The notes under the pieces were generated by a model, which saw only the letters and a list, made by a program, of their open reading frames with translations, was not told the DNA's origin and made no database searches. Of a stretch of 64,000 nucleotides of DNA, positions 1-34,098 are shown piece by piece (the stretch's first letter is position 1; every line of letters starts with the position of its first letter). The position numbers were made by a program, and so were the translations under genes. This DNA comes from Syngnathus acus (lineage: Eukaryota; Chordata; Actinopteri; Syngnathiformes; Syngnathidae), in the NCBI RefSeq assembly GCF_901709675.1, contig NC_051103.1, forward strand, positions 5,193,501-5,257,500, in the 5' to 3' direction.

Positions 1-1124
1 CAAACTTCCATTAAATCTGTAGAATAAATCAAAGCTGTTTGCAGTGCTGGGTGCACTCTGTTGGACAAATGTATTGGGTCGCAACTACTTTGCATGAGCT
101 TCATTTGCCCTTTGTTGCTGATCACCAGAGCAACATTTCATTTCGTCACTCCGGGCTTTGTCACCCTTTAATTAATCCAACTCGGCGCCACGTCCCGCAC
201 AGCGTGATAGTGCCAAATGCGTGCATACGTGTACGCTCTGACGTCAAAGGCCGTAGTTCATCCCTCACTCTATTGTCGATGTCCATGCAGGGTTGTGATA
301 TTATAAAAAATTGTAGCCTACGTACACATTAGCTTTGTGCGGCTCCCACTTTTGTGACACCATATCTTGTCACTGGTTTCACACAAATCCCCTATTTTTA
401 GTCTGCAGCCATGGCTCATTGTAAGTGTGGGGCGGTATGCGCTGATGACTCGCTTTGACACTTCGCCGAAGTGGTGGATTGACTTGATTTATTGATCGAC
501 GGGCATTAGAAACGTTTCGAGGTAATTATGTCTATATTCTAAGTAGAACTGGCAGGAAGTCTTCAAAGTATTTTTTTAATGAGAGGCGATTCTGTGGATT
601 ATTTCAAATTTGCCACGTACACACAAGGCTGCTTGTGACTAAAGCGTCAGTCGCCTCTCGCCAGTTTCACGCCGAATGTCGTTGGGAGTGACAACACACA
701 CTCAACTACAAAACTACAAATGTGTCTCCAGTAATCATGACGTGCGCGTACTCGCAGCCGTTTTGCACATTGACGACACTCACAAACCCGTGACATTTAT
801 GAGCCTTGTCGGTCAGTGTCTGGGGAAATAAGCGTGACTGACAGAGATGATTAAAATAGAAAAAGAAAAAAAAAAGTGCTGCTTTAGGCATTAAATGGCC
901 TCAAAGATGGCTGCACTTTCAAGGGTAAAACAAGGACACGCAGGAGCCGACAAAATCGTCCCCTTTGCAATCCCGCGTGTCCATCAGCGGCAAGACCGCG
1001 CTCCTTTTAATAACAACGCCCTCCTCCCACCCTCGTCGGCTTTTTTTGTTTTTTGATTATACCATTTTCTTCCCGCTTTCCATTCCCACCCTTTTTTTTC
1101 CTCCCCCTCCTTTTCTGCTCGCTG

Positions 1125-1138
1125 GTTGCCATGACAAC
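1125..1138. promoter_or_regulatory. RFX X-box-like palindrome
   Basis: GTTGCCATGACAAC differs by one base from the perfect RFX-factor palindrome GTTGCCATGGCAAC. It lies at the edge of a CpG-rich patch upstream of the first recognised tanc2 exon. RFX factors bind X-boxes in ciliary and neuronal gene regulatory DNA; binding here is inferred from the motif only. Confidence 0.4.
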
Positions 1139-1546
1139 AGCAGCACTGCGCCATTCATCCATCGGAAGGACCCAGGCTGGTGTTCCTACTCCGTACATAA
1201 CGGCGCTAAATGCGGACGAAGGCACTCGCTTTCTTTCAGGCTGCCGCATCACTTCTTATTTTTTTGCGGGAGGGTGAAGGTTACCTGCTAGGCTTGGGGT
1301 GTCACCTGTGTAATACCCTCCTCGGACCGGCAGCACCATCAATGCCCCCCCCATCCATCCCTCCCTCCCACCACCCCTTCACTGAGACGCAACCACCTTC
1401 TTCCTCTTCCTCTCACTCCTCCCATCGTCGCCGTATCGGTTACTCGAGTGCAGCATCGCCGTTCCAAAACCCGAGGAGATCCCACTCTTGTCCGAGATAG
1501 GAGGACCCCCCACCCCACCCCTCATCGCTTGACTTTTCTCGCCCAG

Positions 1547-1581
1547 CCTCCGGGAATGCGGGACCGCGCCTGTTGAGAATG
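1547..1581 (+). other. Candidate short upstream exon of tanc2
   Basis: A 35-bp segment has a pyrimidine-rich acceptor ending in CCCAG before it and a GTGAGC donor after it, in GC-rich DNA. Read with incoming phase 2 it is open (about 11 codons) and leaves phase 1. That is the phase required by the recognised exon at 5,322. I do not recognise its peptide as TANC2, so it may be a 5' untranslated exon or chance. Confidence 0.25.
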
Positions 1582-2378
1582 GTGAGCGACCGCCGCGCCC
1601 TCGTCTCTTGTTCGCACGTTGTCGGGGTCGCCGGCGCGGGTCATGTGACGCTGGGCTTACGGGAAGTGATTTGATGCACTTGTCGGCGGGGCGCTCATGA
1701 CGCTAACGTAGGCTGGTGGAGGAGCTGTGAATCAAGCGCTGTGATCAAGTGTTTTTTGTGTGTGCGTGTGTGCGTTCGCGTGGGTGCGCATTCAATTGTC
1801 TTTTGAGTGTGTGTATGTGTGTCTAAGTACAAGCTGTGGGCGGCTAATGATGCACTTTCCCGAGCATAACATCAGACTATGTACCATATGCTTGCATAAA
1901 TAGCTTCAAGTTCTCAGGTGGGAAGGAGGCTAGATGAGTTTCTTTGTGGGGGGGGGGTTGGATACCCACTTCCACCGGCTCTGTTTTTGCAGGCTCCCGA
2001 CAAGCTGCTGTTGAGCAAACGGAACAAAATGTCTCAATAACAGCAGCCAGACGTCATCGCTTGCCTCCGTCGGTTGGCATGGACGCCCGATGTATTGATG
2101 ACGAATAGAAAGCCCGAACTTTTCCTTCTTCTCACCTTCTCCGTATCAGTCAATGGGAAACATGAAGTTCATGCGTTCTCTTGCAAGTTTCAAATTGTAC
2201 TTTTGAGTCGTAGCAAGCGTGACTTTGAATCGCTCTATTCATCCAAATGAAGTTACTCCACGTTACCTTGGTGTTAAGCAGCCCCTGCAGTGTGCTATTA
2301 ATAACCCTGAGAGAGGTTTGCTTACAAAACAGAGGAGTGGATCACCCAGAGCTGAGCGCACACACACGCAAAAAAAGG

Positions 2379-2402
2379 TGTGTGTGTGTGTGTGTGTGTG
2401 CG
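2379..2402. repeat. (GT)n microsatellite
   Basis: An uninterrupted run of GT dinucleotides, about 12 repeats, in the upstream tanc2 region. Shorter GT runs also occur near 5,268-5,283 and 20,725-20,750. Confidence 0.9.
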
Positions 2403-5321
2403 TGCACTCGTCCAAGCGTGTCCAAGGCTTTCAGGCCTGCACAATGACACCAGCGCCAGCATTAGCATTCAGCGCAGCTCTGTCTGCTGCTACTGCTGCT
2501 GGCACATTTGCTCCGTCATTTCACGGCTGCTTTCGTCTGGTCGACGGCGCCACCTTCGCCCGGCATCCTAATCGGCTCTGCTTGTCTTCTCGAGATCTTT
2601 TCCAGTGACAAGAAGGGCGTGGTCCTCAGGTTTCAGCAGGCCCGACGGGGATCAACCTCGCCGGCACGGCGCCGAGCTTTACTCCGGCTAGAGGTCAATA
2701 CAGCCTCGCTATTATTAGGTGTTTGTATCCCGCGCGGGACTTGGCACGTACGCGTCTGTCGCTTCCCGAAACCTCTCTGCCGGTGAGTGGAGTACACACC
2801 TTGAGAGATCACAAAAAGAAAATTACCTTCGCAGACGTGGTGCTAATACTGCTGAGTCACAGGAGCGCTGACCCAAAGGAATCACACCGCTGTTTACAAC
2901 CATCAACGCAAACTTCCGTCTTAATTTTGCTGAGTCATGAGAGCACAGACTCTTCTATCCCCCTTTTCCTTCAGATTTATCGCTAGGAGAAACTGCAATT
3001 GTACATATGTCAGTGCCTTCTCAAAATTCCGCCCGAGTTTCACCTTGCTCGCCTCCCACGGCGGCGATGATTGAATCATACACACATACATATTTGCTCG
3101 CATACACACGTGCGCTTGCATCATAATTGGAAGAGGCCGTCTGGCTAATGGACTTGCACTTGCTGTTCTCTGTTATTTGCCGTCTGAGCCTCGTTATCTT
3201 AAAAAAAAAAATGTATATACAGTCAACCAATCAAGGTGTTACTGAGATGACATTTTGGAGCATGTGACGGTGAAAGCTGTTGTCGTGACGACCTGGGTGG
3301 CGTGCTAGCTTTAAGCTTTGTGTGTGTGGATTTGTACGTATGTGTGTCTTGGCAGGGGTTGAGCCGTATCCTGTTGTGATTGTAACCTTTTTCCCTTCTC
3401 CTCGTGTTGACCCGCGTGACGACGCTACGCTTTCCGACAACATCGCTTCACATTGCGCGTCGCCTAAAGTTGCCAATGTTGTTATATTTTGCACTAGTCA
3501 TTAACACTCTACATTCTTTTCATGATCAATTGTAATATTAGTTTGAGTTGCTTTCACTCTCAACACTGGCATTTAACTTAAATGCATTGCTGGCCTTTCA
3601 AAAGACAGCAATGGCAAAACAACACATTACAAAATCATATTCTATTACAGACGTATTTCCCTTTGTAGCAACTCACTAAAAACAAATGTTACAGTTTGCA
3701 TTTGAATGTTTTATGAATTCAAATCCATTTCCTTTTATGCTCGCAAACAAAAAAAACTAAACAGTAATGAATAACATTTATTTATGAGATTGCCGCTGCT
3801 GCTGCGATGTATCGCTCGTGATAAACAAGGGTTCACTGCAAGTAACAAAATTTCGGAATAATGTAATCATACTCACTACTGCATTTATGTACCCACAATG
3901 TAGGTGTAGTTATTCATAAGCTCATTAGAGGAGTGGATTTGCATCGCTGCCATCCATCAACACTTGTCAACCATCCTCGGCTTGGCGCGCGCTCACAGCA
4001 CAACGCCACCGCAGCCGCCAGATTTAAGTCGCCGGGAGCCGACGCCGCAGAGAGGATTTACCCCGCGGGGATAGATAGCCGCGCCCCCAACCCTTTCACA
4101 CAGGTGAAAATCCGGGCGAGAAACAAACGCGCTTAATCTCCGGTTTACGCCGCACGCCGATGGCGCGCTTGGTCGATGGCGAAGGTGGATGCGCGATACG
4201 AGTCGCCGCTGGCTCTTTCGCCGCGCCTGCAAGAGAGAGGAGCTTATCGGGATAAGTCCAAATCGAAGTGGATTGAGGCAAAGCTGTTTTGCTGCTGCTT
4301 CCTGGTCATGTGCCAGTGCCACCACTGCTCCTATGCACCGAAAACATCTAAGCGATCATCGTTTTCTGCCTGCTTCACCAATCGACACGGGATTGTCATG
4401 ACAGGAACATCTAAAACATATTTAAAAAAAAGACGATTAAAATTATTCAGACAAATCTGTAAGGCAGACATAGTACCACTTAACTCAAATAGAATGACTT
4501 TAACTAAACAAAGCCCCAAATCCTTGCATCTTCTCCAAAAAATTGAAATTTGCACAACAAAGCTAACTTTAGCCTGAAGCTAGCTAGCAGCCCATTTGCA
4601 CCAGGTGTTATTCGGGCATTTTCAAACATAATTTGAAACGTATCACAACTTTCACAATGGAGTCGTATGCCTTTTCAGTATTCATTCAAGGAAATTTGCC
4701 ACAGCTGTAAGGTGCCCAGATGCACTCGCGTCTGTCCCGCTTTGAAAATCTCTAAGCCGAAACGATGAATGAACCCATGTCGCGCCGGTCGTTGCCGCTC
4801 GTTTCCAGCAACTCGTCTCATGTCTGTTTGCACAAAAGTCCGTCTTTGTGCGCTCAGTCAAAGCCAGACATTTGGAGTAAACAAGCTCGTGAACACATTT
4901 CGAAGGCAGATGGCAGCGGCGGGCCGACGCATGCTCGCAAAATTCGCCCTGCTGACTCAACAATGCTGCGGAACTGGCATTTTAGTTTGCAGACTCCTCT
5001 CATGGCTGTGACACATTTCTACTTGGTACTTTGTTGACGTTGCTTTGTATAGGCGAAATGTTGCGTTCATCCTAAAACAAACCGGGACCTCAATCAGATC
5101 CCTGTGGAACTCCGCTCATGATTAAGATGCCTGTGCCATGCCTGTTTTTATGGACCTTGCTTAGTTGGAGAGAAAAAAAAAAGGTTCTGGTAGTTTGTAA
5201 AATTGCTGCTTTATAAGCTTTCTGTCTCCCCCTTGTCTCACCCTCCATCTCCCTAATTTATATATATGTGTGTGTGTGTGTGTCTTGTGTGTTGTCTCCC
5301 TCCGTGTGTTTGTGCGCCCAG

Positions 5322-23549
<18,228 letters not shown>

Positions 23550-25130
23550 CCGCCGCTCAGACGGCGACGCGCAGAAAGAAACTCTAAGCAACAGGAAAAA
23601 GGACTCATGCGAGAGGGGGCTACACACTTTTAAGGTCTTGGACTTGACTGACCGATACGCCGTGACTTCACCAACCTGAAACGCTCACATGCTTAAGTCC
23701 AGGTTCTGGACAACAACCAGTGTGCTTCTTTCAAAACCTGCACAGAGACGACGCGGACAACTCCTCGGACTGCTGGACTCGTATCTTGTGTGCTCTTAAC
23801 CACGGTCGCTAGTAGACTCTTCATCGTAATACAATACTATATGTTCAATACTGTACATTGCTCGGCAGAATACAAAACAGCTCAACAGCTTAAGTACTAA
23901 TAGAGAGGAAATGACCATATTTATAATTAAGTTATATATTGTACATAGAAGCCAGAGGAAGCATCGTTTGAATCGTATACCGTTCATGCTGCCTTGGTGT
24001 CCCACTGCTGGTCCAAAGAGGGACGGTCATGCTAAAACTCTTCACATAAACTCAACTTTTTTTTTTCTCTTTTTTTTTTCCTCAGACGCATGTGGTGCGT
24101 TATTTTCCGCAACATTTTACATGTTCTTCACAGACCGGGAAGTGTGGGAATGTGCCAAACAAACAGGTTGAATCGCCTTTTGAGTAAACACACTTAAAAC
24201 ATCGGTTAAATCAGGCCCTAGGCGGCGGCGGATTAAAGCAATTTACTAACGTTTGCCTTTGCAGAGCCTCAGAGAAGGCTTCGATGAAAAGCAAGCAAAT
24301 GTGCTTTTATCCCGCCTACCTTCCGTCTGGTTTCTTTCCAACACAAAGGCTTAAAAAGGTAAGCTCCACTTTTGAGTTTGCCATTTCTTCCTTATTCAGA
24401 TTGTCAAATGTAAGCGGCCACGTCAGATTGTAATAGACGATACCTAACAGAGATTAAGATTGACGAGGACGTAAAGACTTTTTTTTTCTAGCACAAGTTG
24501 TACAGGTGCGGCCTGATGAGCATTTTAAATGTTTTGCTTACGGCACGGCCACAATTAATAATCTGGCTTTGTTTGAAAGAGTGCGATTTTAATAAGCGGT
24601 ACTTGACGCCATAAAAATCACCAACCAACCCCGAAATCCCAGCATAAGGGAGTTCCATTTAGTACTGATAACATCCCGCTTCATTTTTTCTGAGCTGGTG
24701 TTGCCTGTATTATACTTAGTTTCAGATGTTCTAAATTGAAGCTATCCAAGAGTGTACGGTTCAAATATATGTATTAGTTGGCTGTAAATAGTCAGATGCA
24801 TGTTTTATTCTTCTCAAGCGGAAACATGTATAGCAGACTGGTGTGCTCCCCTATCATTCCCCCCCAAACCTGGTTTCTTTTATGATTAATGTATTTGCTT
24901 GCTGAGCAGAGTTCTCTTGTCTGTACACGTGAGCTTTCAGATCGCTGTGATATATTAAAAAAAAAAAAGACATAATTATTAAAAAAAAGGTTCAGCAGAA
25001 TGTGTTTTTATCTCATGCGAACTGATTGTAACCTGTACAGTACAATGTATTGAGAGGAGAAAAACATATTTATAAATGGTTGCCTACTGAAACATGTTTA
25101 GTCATTTATTATCTAATTTGTTGACTTCAA
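23550..25130 (+). other. tanc2: tanc2 3' untranslated region (approximate end)
   Basis: AU-rich DNA after the tanc2 stop with two Pumilio-type elements (TGTACATA at 23,940 and TGTAAATA at 24,783). Possible poly(A) signals are ATTAAA near 24,232 and near 24,954; no clear AATAAA was seen. The exact mRNA end is unresolved. g6pc3 ends tail to tail on the other strand around 25,145. Confidence 0.55.
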
Positions 25131-25163
25131 AGACGACTGATATGTTTAGATGATTGCAAATAC

Positions 25164-25169
25164 TTTATT
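25164..25169 (-). terminator. g6pc3: Poly(A) signal of g6pc3
   Basis: TTTATT on the plus strand reads AATAAA on the minus strand, about 120 bp past the g6pc3 stop codon. This sets the likely mRNA end near 25,145. Confidence 0.6.
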
Positions 25170-25287
25170 ATGTTACACCACAACAATTTAAGTGGCATCC
25201 TCGCATTATAGTTCATGTACCAGTAATATAATTGAAAGCAAAAGATAGCAAAGACATTCTTGTCGAGAAGAAAAAAGTAACAACCGT

Positions 25288-27753
25288 CTAGGTCCTTTTC
25301 ATCTTTCGCATCTCGAAATGGACCAGTCCGGGCACCAGCATCACGATCTGCGGCACCATGGCAAACTTGACAAAAAATAGCGTGTAGTAGAGCATTGGTG
25401 GCCTCAGCGGCAACGGCGCGCTGTACACCAAGTACAGAGCCATGGACGACAGCACCAGGGACACGACCTGCGGCTTCTTGGCCAGCATCGGCCAGCCACC
25501 GGGCTTCCAGTACTGGGCCAGGCCAAGACCCAGCAGGACCCCGCAGTCCCGGGCCAGTGAGGTGAACGGGGCCACGTCGGGCCGAACCCACTCGGAGTGG
25601 CTGCACCACTTCTTTGCCAATATCAAAGACCTACAAGGTGAAAGAGATTTTATTTCTTTACGTAGCTTGTATTTAATACCTGACCCAAGAAGGGGTTTAA
25701 AGCAAAAAACAAAATAGCCACAAACTACAATACCGTATAATAATAAAAATACCGTTAAAGGATGGCATACAAAAAAGTCAAAAAGGAATGTCTTTTTAAT
25801 TTACGTTTTGCATTTTCAGCAGATTTTTGGAGCATGTAAAAAAAATGTGTTGCCCACTGCTTCTCTCAAGCACTATTGAGCAAAGGCACAAATCTGACAA
25901 AGGTTGATAGGTTAATTATATACCTTGCACAAGAGCAGTTATTTGTTATGTCACTATATTCTAATGTCAGTTTTGAGCAATTGTTTTGCAATCAAAAACC
26001 AAGGCAATAAACAGGTTTTACCAGGTGGGGTCGACGCCAAGCCACTGCAGTCCGGCGTTCAATATCAGCGTTCCGAGCAGCAAGGCCACAGCGACGCTGA
26101 CGAAGAAGCGGAATGGGCGCCTTTCTGGCACCCTGTGGTTCAGGTACATTCCTACAACAAGACCTTAAGGAAAAATTAGACAATGTTTGTCAGGTCAATA
26201 TACATAATGCGCACATTAAATAAAGCCAGCGTAGTATTTGTTATGTCAGTTTGACACACCCCAAAAAAAAATTCTATATTAAGCAAACAGACCTGCAATG
26301 GAACCGGTTACCACCTGATGTGGAAAGTGGGCTAAGACAAACACTCTGGAGATGCCAACGACCACCAGCAATAACCCGTAGAGTACGTAAGGTATGTAGG
26401 TCACTGGTATGCTGAAATGCAAAAACAATAATACATGAGTAAAGAAATCAAGTTATGCAGATGTGAAGTTTTTTTTTTTTAACAAAACTAGCGTCGATTT
26501 TGTAAAAATGTAGGTCAACGGTTCTCACGCTAACCGCTTTATTGTGACAATTGGCACTCCTAACCTTTTTTTTTTTCTTCTTTTGGGAGTACCGTTTGTT
26601 CATTAGTTCACCTGGTAAAACCAGTTTAATCGGATTATGTTTTGTTACGGAGTTGAGCAACTCACCTGTAATTACGGCGGTACAAGAACGAGCGCAGGGA
26701 GGACGCCACCACCCACCAGACCGCCGCAGTGACCATGGCGTGTCCCGATGGACTGCCTGATGAGGGGTTACACATTCAAAAAAGGTTAAGAATCGCATGA
26801 GGAGTTACAGCACAGATGTCTTAGAAAAGGTTCTTCTCACCAGGGCCATTTTCACATGTGGAGGAGTACTGCTGAACCTTGGGCAACTTGTTGGAAAACA
26901 TTTGGGATTCGCCAATCCACCAGAATGGCCTTTCACCAAAAAGCACACTAGAAATTACATTGAACAAAAAAAAAAAAAAATCATTGAGGTTTTGGGTGAG
27001 CCACAATGTAGTAAAATTCCATTGCTTAAATTGCAAGTCTTATTTTCATCCTTGTCAATTGAGAGTTGTAGTTTATTTCATTACACTGTTAATTGTTTCA
27101 TATTTGTTTCACGATGCACAAAAGTGGAGATACTGGTTGATCATGTCATACTCTGGTGTAACATTTGATTGTTTTAATTGTTACTTTACAAGATTGGCAT
27201 AAGTAATTAAAAATTGATTTTTAAATCAGAAAAAAAAGTATTTCTTGTCAAAGTATTTGACATAACTTCTTGTGGGCCACAACACACTGGTTGAGAATCA
27301 CAATACCAATGTTGTTGTTTTTTTTAAATCTTGCTTTTGACAAAGTGTGTTCCATATATTTAAAAAATAGATAAAAATTCGACTAAAGACAAAAGAAACA
27401 TTTATAAATAATACCTATTGAGCATTTTCTTTTTTTTTAAATCTAGCTTTCGACAAATATATTCCATATAGTCAAAAAATATAAAACTACTACTAAAGAC
27501 AAAAGAAATATTTAAAACTAATACTTAAAAAATACCATTTGAGCATCAAGTTGAGCCATTCTGTCACCGCGGCCACCCACAACACCGCGATGCCCGTCCG
27601 CCGGCAGAAGAAGTATGCGCAGGGGAAGACGAACAGGAAGGCCGGCTTGGGGCCGCCGGCGTGGGTAATGAGCAGCCAAAGTTTCTCCAAGCCCTTCGTC
27701 CTGTGCTGGAGGCTTTCGGCCATCCATATTCCGTAGGTGTGGATGGAATCCAT
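25288..27753 (-). CDS. g6pc3: Glucose-6-phosphatase catalytic subunit 3 (spliced, complete)
   Basis: ER multi-pass phosphatase of the ubiquitous G6PC3 type; in mammals it hydrolyses glucose-6-phosphate and 1,5-anhydroglucitol-6-phosphate in the ER lumen, and loss causes neutropenia. Exons on the minus strand: 27753-27536, 26947-26841, 26756-26666, 26411-26293, 26163-26022, 25630-25288; phases 2,1,2,1,2 agree and give 339 residues (human 346). Active-site pieces are visible: FGERPFWW (phosphate-binding Arg), GSPSGHAM (His), VGISR (Arg) and AHFPHQ (nucleophile His). The start ATG at 27,753 begins [10 protein letters not shown], matching the family N terminus. Oddity: the exon 1/2 junction as read encodes KC where the family has KW. 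The gene shares a promoter region with lsm12. Confidence 0.93.
27313..27540. repeat. Tandem duplication in g6pc3 intron 1
   Basis: Two diverged copies, offset by about 113-121 bp, start with TTTTTAAATCT(T/A)GCTTT and share ACTAAAGACAAAAGAAA. Both end near TGAGCAT. The second copy ends across the exon 1 splice donor, so the first copy carries a duplicated donor-like site inside the intron. Confidence 0.75.
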
Positions 27754-31310
<3,557 letters not shown>

Positions 31311-32349
31311 GGCGCCGCCGCGGGGAGGCCGGGCGGCGGCGGCGGGGGGGAGGGGGCTGGAGTCCCGGGGCGGGCACCGCCGCCGTTCCCGTTGCCGCCG
31401 CCAAACCGAGTCGGCATTCCTTGTCCTGAGCGCGGGCGTCCGCTACGAGGCGGTGCGCTGAGGTTCCTTCCTGGATCATGAAGACGATAAAAAGAAAAAA
31501 ACTTAATGAAAAAAAAAAAAGAAAAAAGAGAGAAGAAAGATGAAATCTTAAATTAGACTTTATAAAAGAATAATTTAATCCTGAACCATAAAGCCACCAT
31601 AGTTTCCTTGACTAACTTGAACCCTGCCTCCTGCTCCTCCCTCGCCTCCCGTTCTTCCTTCCTTCCTTCCCTGTCTTCGCCTTCAGTTCCATTTCAGAAG
31701 ACAAAAACTAGCGCAGTCAGAAAGGCTTGTTAGCTTTATTTTCTGTCATCTTTTTTTTTGTTTGTTTCTTTTGCCCGTCTCCCATGTTCTACTGTCTGTA
31801 TTTTCTGTATTTTAAAACAAAATGTGACTTGAAACGCCACACTTTAAAGGACATTTTCTAAAATAAACGTAACAAAAATTCTGACTGTATATTTCAGCCA
31901 CTTTTTGAAAAGCAGAGGTTTTTTTTGTCTATTTCACTCTTTACAAGACATACTTAAATTTAAACACGATGAGAATTAGCCCACAATGGAATCGCTCAGT
32001 CTTCTCAAAATTTTTTCCTTAGGTTTTCAATATTTATTTTTCAATTTGGAGTAGCCTAAATTTATTAATCTTTGTTAGTGGGAAAGTGTGACTTACCCTA
32101 CATTTAAAGTGATCTAACCTATGTGTAAATAGTGACCCAAAAAAGACTTAATTTTTAAAATTAACCAAAACAATGTAATTTGTTTTATAAATGTTATTTT
32201 CTGGACACCCATTTGAGTGTACAAACAACATCCAAATCTTTTATTTTACAAAATGAAGAGAAATCTAGTTTTAGTTGATTAATGCCTACTGAGATTTGTT
32301 AGCTTCAAATGTCACGAGTCCACACAGTGAATTTACATGATCAGGTCAC
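31311..32349. other. lsm12 3' UTR and tail-to-tail intergenic DNA
   Basis: Just after the lsm12 stop is a very GC-rich tract (31,311-31,400) with G-runs. A CT-rich tract (31,620-31,690) and AT-rich DNA follow. AATAAA at 31,862-31,867 is the likely lsm12 poly(A) signal. A minus-strand ATTAAA (plus TTTAAT at 32,350) is a likely tmem101 signal. Nothing else was seen between them. Confidence 0.6.
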
Positions 32350-32570
32350 TTTAATGACATAAAAATAACAATACAATTTGTAGAAAAGGACATATTTACA
32401 TCCAAAGCTTGCAAAGAAAAAAAAAACTGTTAAATAATAAAAAGAGTGCTGTTTTCTGGCATCTTTCAGCATGGAGTTTCCCTTTCAGACTAATTGAAAC
32501 CTGAAGACCTAAGCAGACCAAGACTTCGGGAGCAGCGTGTTAACAGTTTTAAAGTCCCACAGGCGATCTC

Positions 32571-34098
32571 TTAAGCGTCCGTCGCCAGGATGAGCGTAGC
32601 GCCGAAGATTCCCACGTTGTGCCCGATGAGCTTCATCTGGTTCCAGAATTCGACTTTACGCGTGCGATGCCAGTAGCCCAGGTTGCCGTCGATGAGCAGC
32701 ACGATGAGCGGGAGGGCCGTGGCGAGGACCTGCGCTGCCGTGCGCACGTAGCGACCCGACAGGAAGGCTAGAGCTAGCACGCCCAATGCCGCCGCCAGCA
32801 GCGCCAGTGCCACTTCGCCGCCTGGCAGATGGTTCAAGTAGGCCAGCCGGTCCTCCTTGCTGTGCTGCAGCGAGTACACCTTCAAGCACACAAGTACCAT
32901 TTGTTTCTTTTAACAGCTGCCCACTCCCGAGGAAACAACTCAAAGAAATGTCTATATTTTTTCTTTTTATGTATTGTAGGCGTCCCAAGATGAGCGTTAC
33001 GAGAAACGTCTTACCATGCAGACGAGGTAGACACCCAGAAAGATTTGTCCAGTGGACTGCAGGGACCTGCTGCGTGCTTTCTGCCGGTACACCTCGCCCG
33101 CCCCGCTGGCCAGAACCAGGAAGCTCCCGATGATGGCAAGCGCGCGGGAATACATGCGTACCTGTGAAGGGGCTGGTTATTTGTCCGCTCCATTTGATGG
33201 CGTTTGACTGACAGCCGTGAAGATGCTCACCTTGAGCCAGTCGCTATAGTGAACCTGCTCGCCGATGTACGACACATAGTTGCTGACTGCCAGCTGGACG
33301 GCGGCGGCCACGGCGAACCAACGCCTCTTCACTCCGAACGACATGAAGCTGGCGCACAGCACCGCCGCCCCCATGTCCACGTACAGGTACGGCACTTGGA
33401 TGTCTGGCTTCCTGTGGGCCACAAAGTAATTTTTTTTTTTTTTATCATGCCATTGATGCGTATTATTGTAATACAGAAATTGTCATATCTTGCAATTTTG
33501 GGGGGAAGCCAAAATTAAATACACTAAAGGTTGGCGTTTAATTTTATGTAAAACATTTATTTTCCTAAAATAATTTAAATCGTGTTTAAATTTTGGGGTT
33601 TTTTTGGTTATAAATTTAAATGCATCTAATATAGAAAAGTGAAAAAGCAGCTTTTTTTTTTTTTTTTTTGCATTAATGCACAGAAGCTGGCTGAGAATGG
33701 GGCTCTGCCGTAAAGACGCACGTAATTACAGGACGCCTTTAGTACCCACATTCAAACGACACACCCAAAACCACTAGTGGACCACCCTAACAAGAGACCC
33801 CGGAATCTATTTTATGCATTCCACCAGAAAATATACGTAAATCAAACTCAACTATTTCGACATTGCATCATAACGAATGCTAAGAGTTTAATTTTCGGCT
33901 AACCTAACCAAAAACGGCGACTTTTAATAACCTCCTGTTTGTCACAATTACAATATTTTTTTCTTACCTTTTGGAATCAGCTCGTTCGGCAAACAGCATC
34001 AGCATACAGAAGCAGTTCCAGAATCCAAATCGGGTCAAAATAAAGGCGCCCAACTGGCTGAGAAACCTCAACAGCTGCTTCCTACTCGGCGCCGCCAT
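32571..34098 (-). CDS. tmem101: Transmembrane protein 101 (spliced, complete)
   Basis: Multi-pass membrane protein of poorly known function; human TMEM101 was found as an NF-kappaB activator in an overexpression screen. Exons on the minus strand: 34098-33968, 33411-33231, 33161-33015, 32879-32571, phases 2,0,0, giving 255 residues (human 257). The sequence is strongly TMEM101-like: RKPDIQVPYLYVDMGAAVL, ASFMSFGVKRRWFA, SRSLQSTGQIFLG, YSLQHSKEDRLAYLNHLPGG and WNQMKLIGHNVGIFGATLIL. About eight hydrophobic segments are apparent. The start MAAPSRKQ lies in a GCCGCCAT context (minus strand ATGGCGGC), again a YY1-like start. The intron after exon 1 (33,412-33,967) is AT-rich with homopolymers and nothing else recognised. 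Confidence 0.95.

Larger units (their letters stand above)
1..5321. other. Non-coding DNA upstream of the first recognised tanc2 exon (probably 5' intron)
   Basis: No exon with recognisable TANC2 N-terminal sequence was found here, although the first recognised exon enters at phase 1 and so must have a coding exon before it. The stretch holds a GC-rich, CpG-containing patch at about 1,330-1,700, a GT microsatellite at about 2,379-2,402, pyrimidine-rich runs at 1,020-1,110 and one candidate short exon at 1,547-1,581. The true start codon exon of tanc2 is probably before base 1. Long open frames such as 1,210-1,500 are low-complexity Ser/Pro/His readings of CT-rich DNA with no family match. Confidence 0.5.

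Noticed and set aside
965-1500. Overlapping frames rich in Ser, Pro, Phe
   Set aside because: Low-complexity readings of pyrimidine-rich DNA, open in several frames at once.
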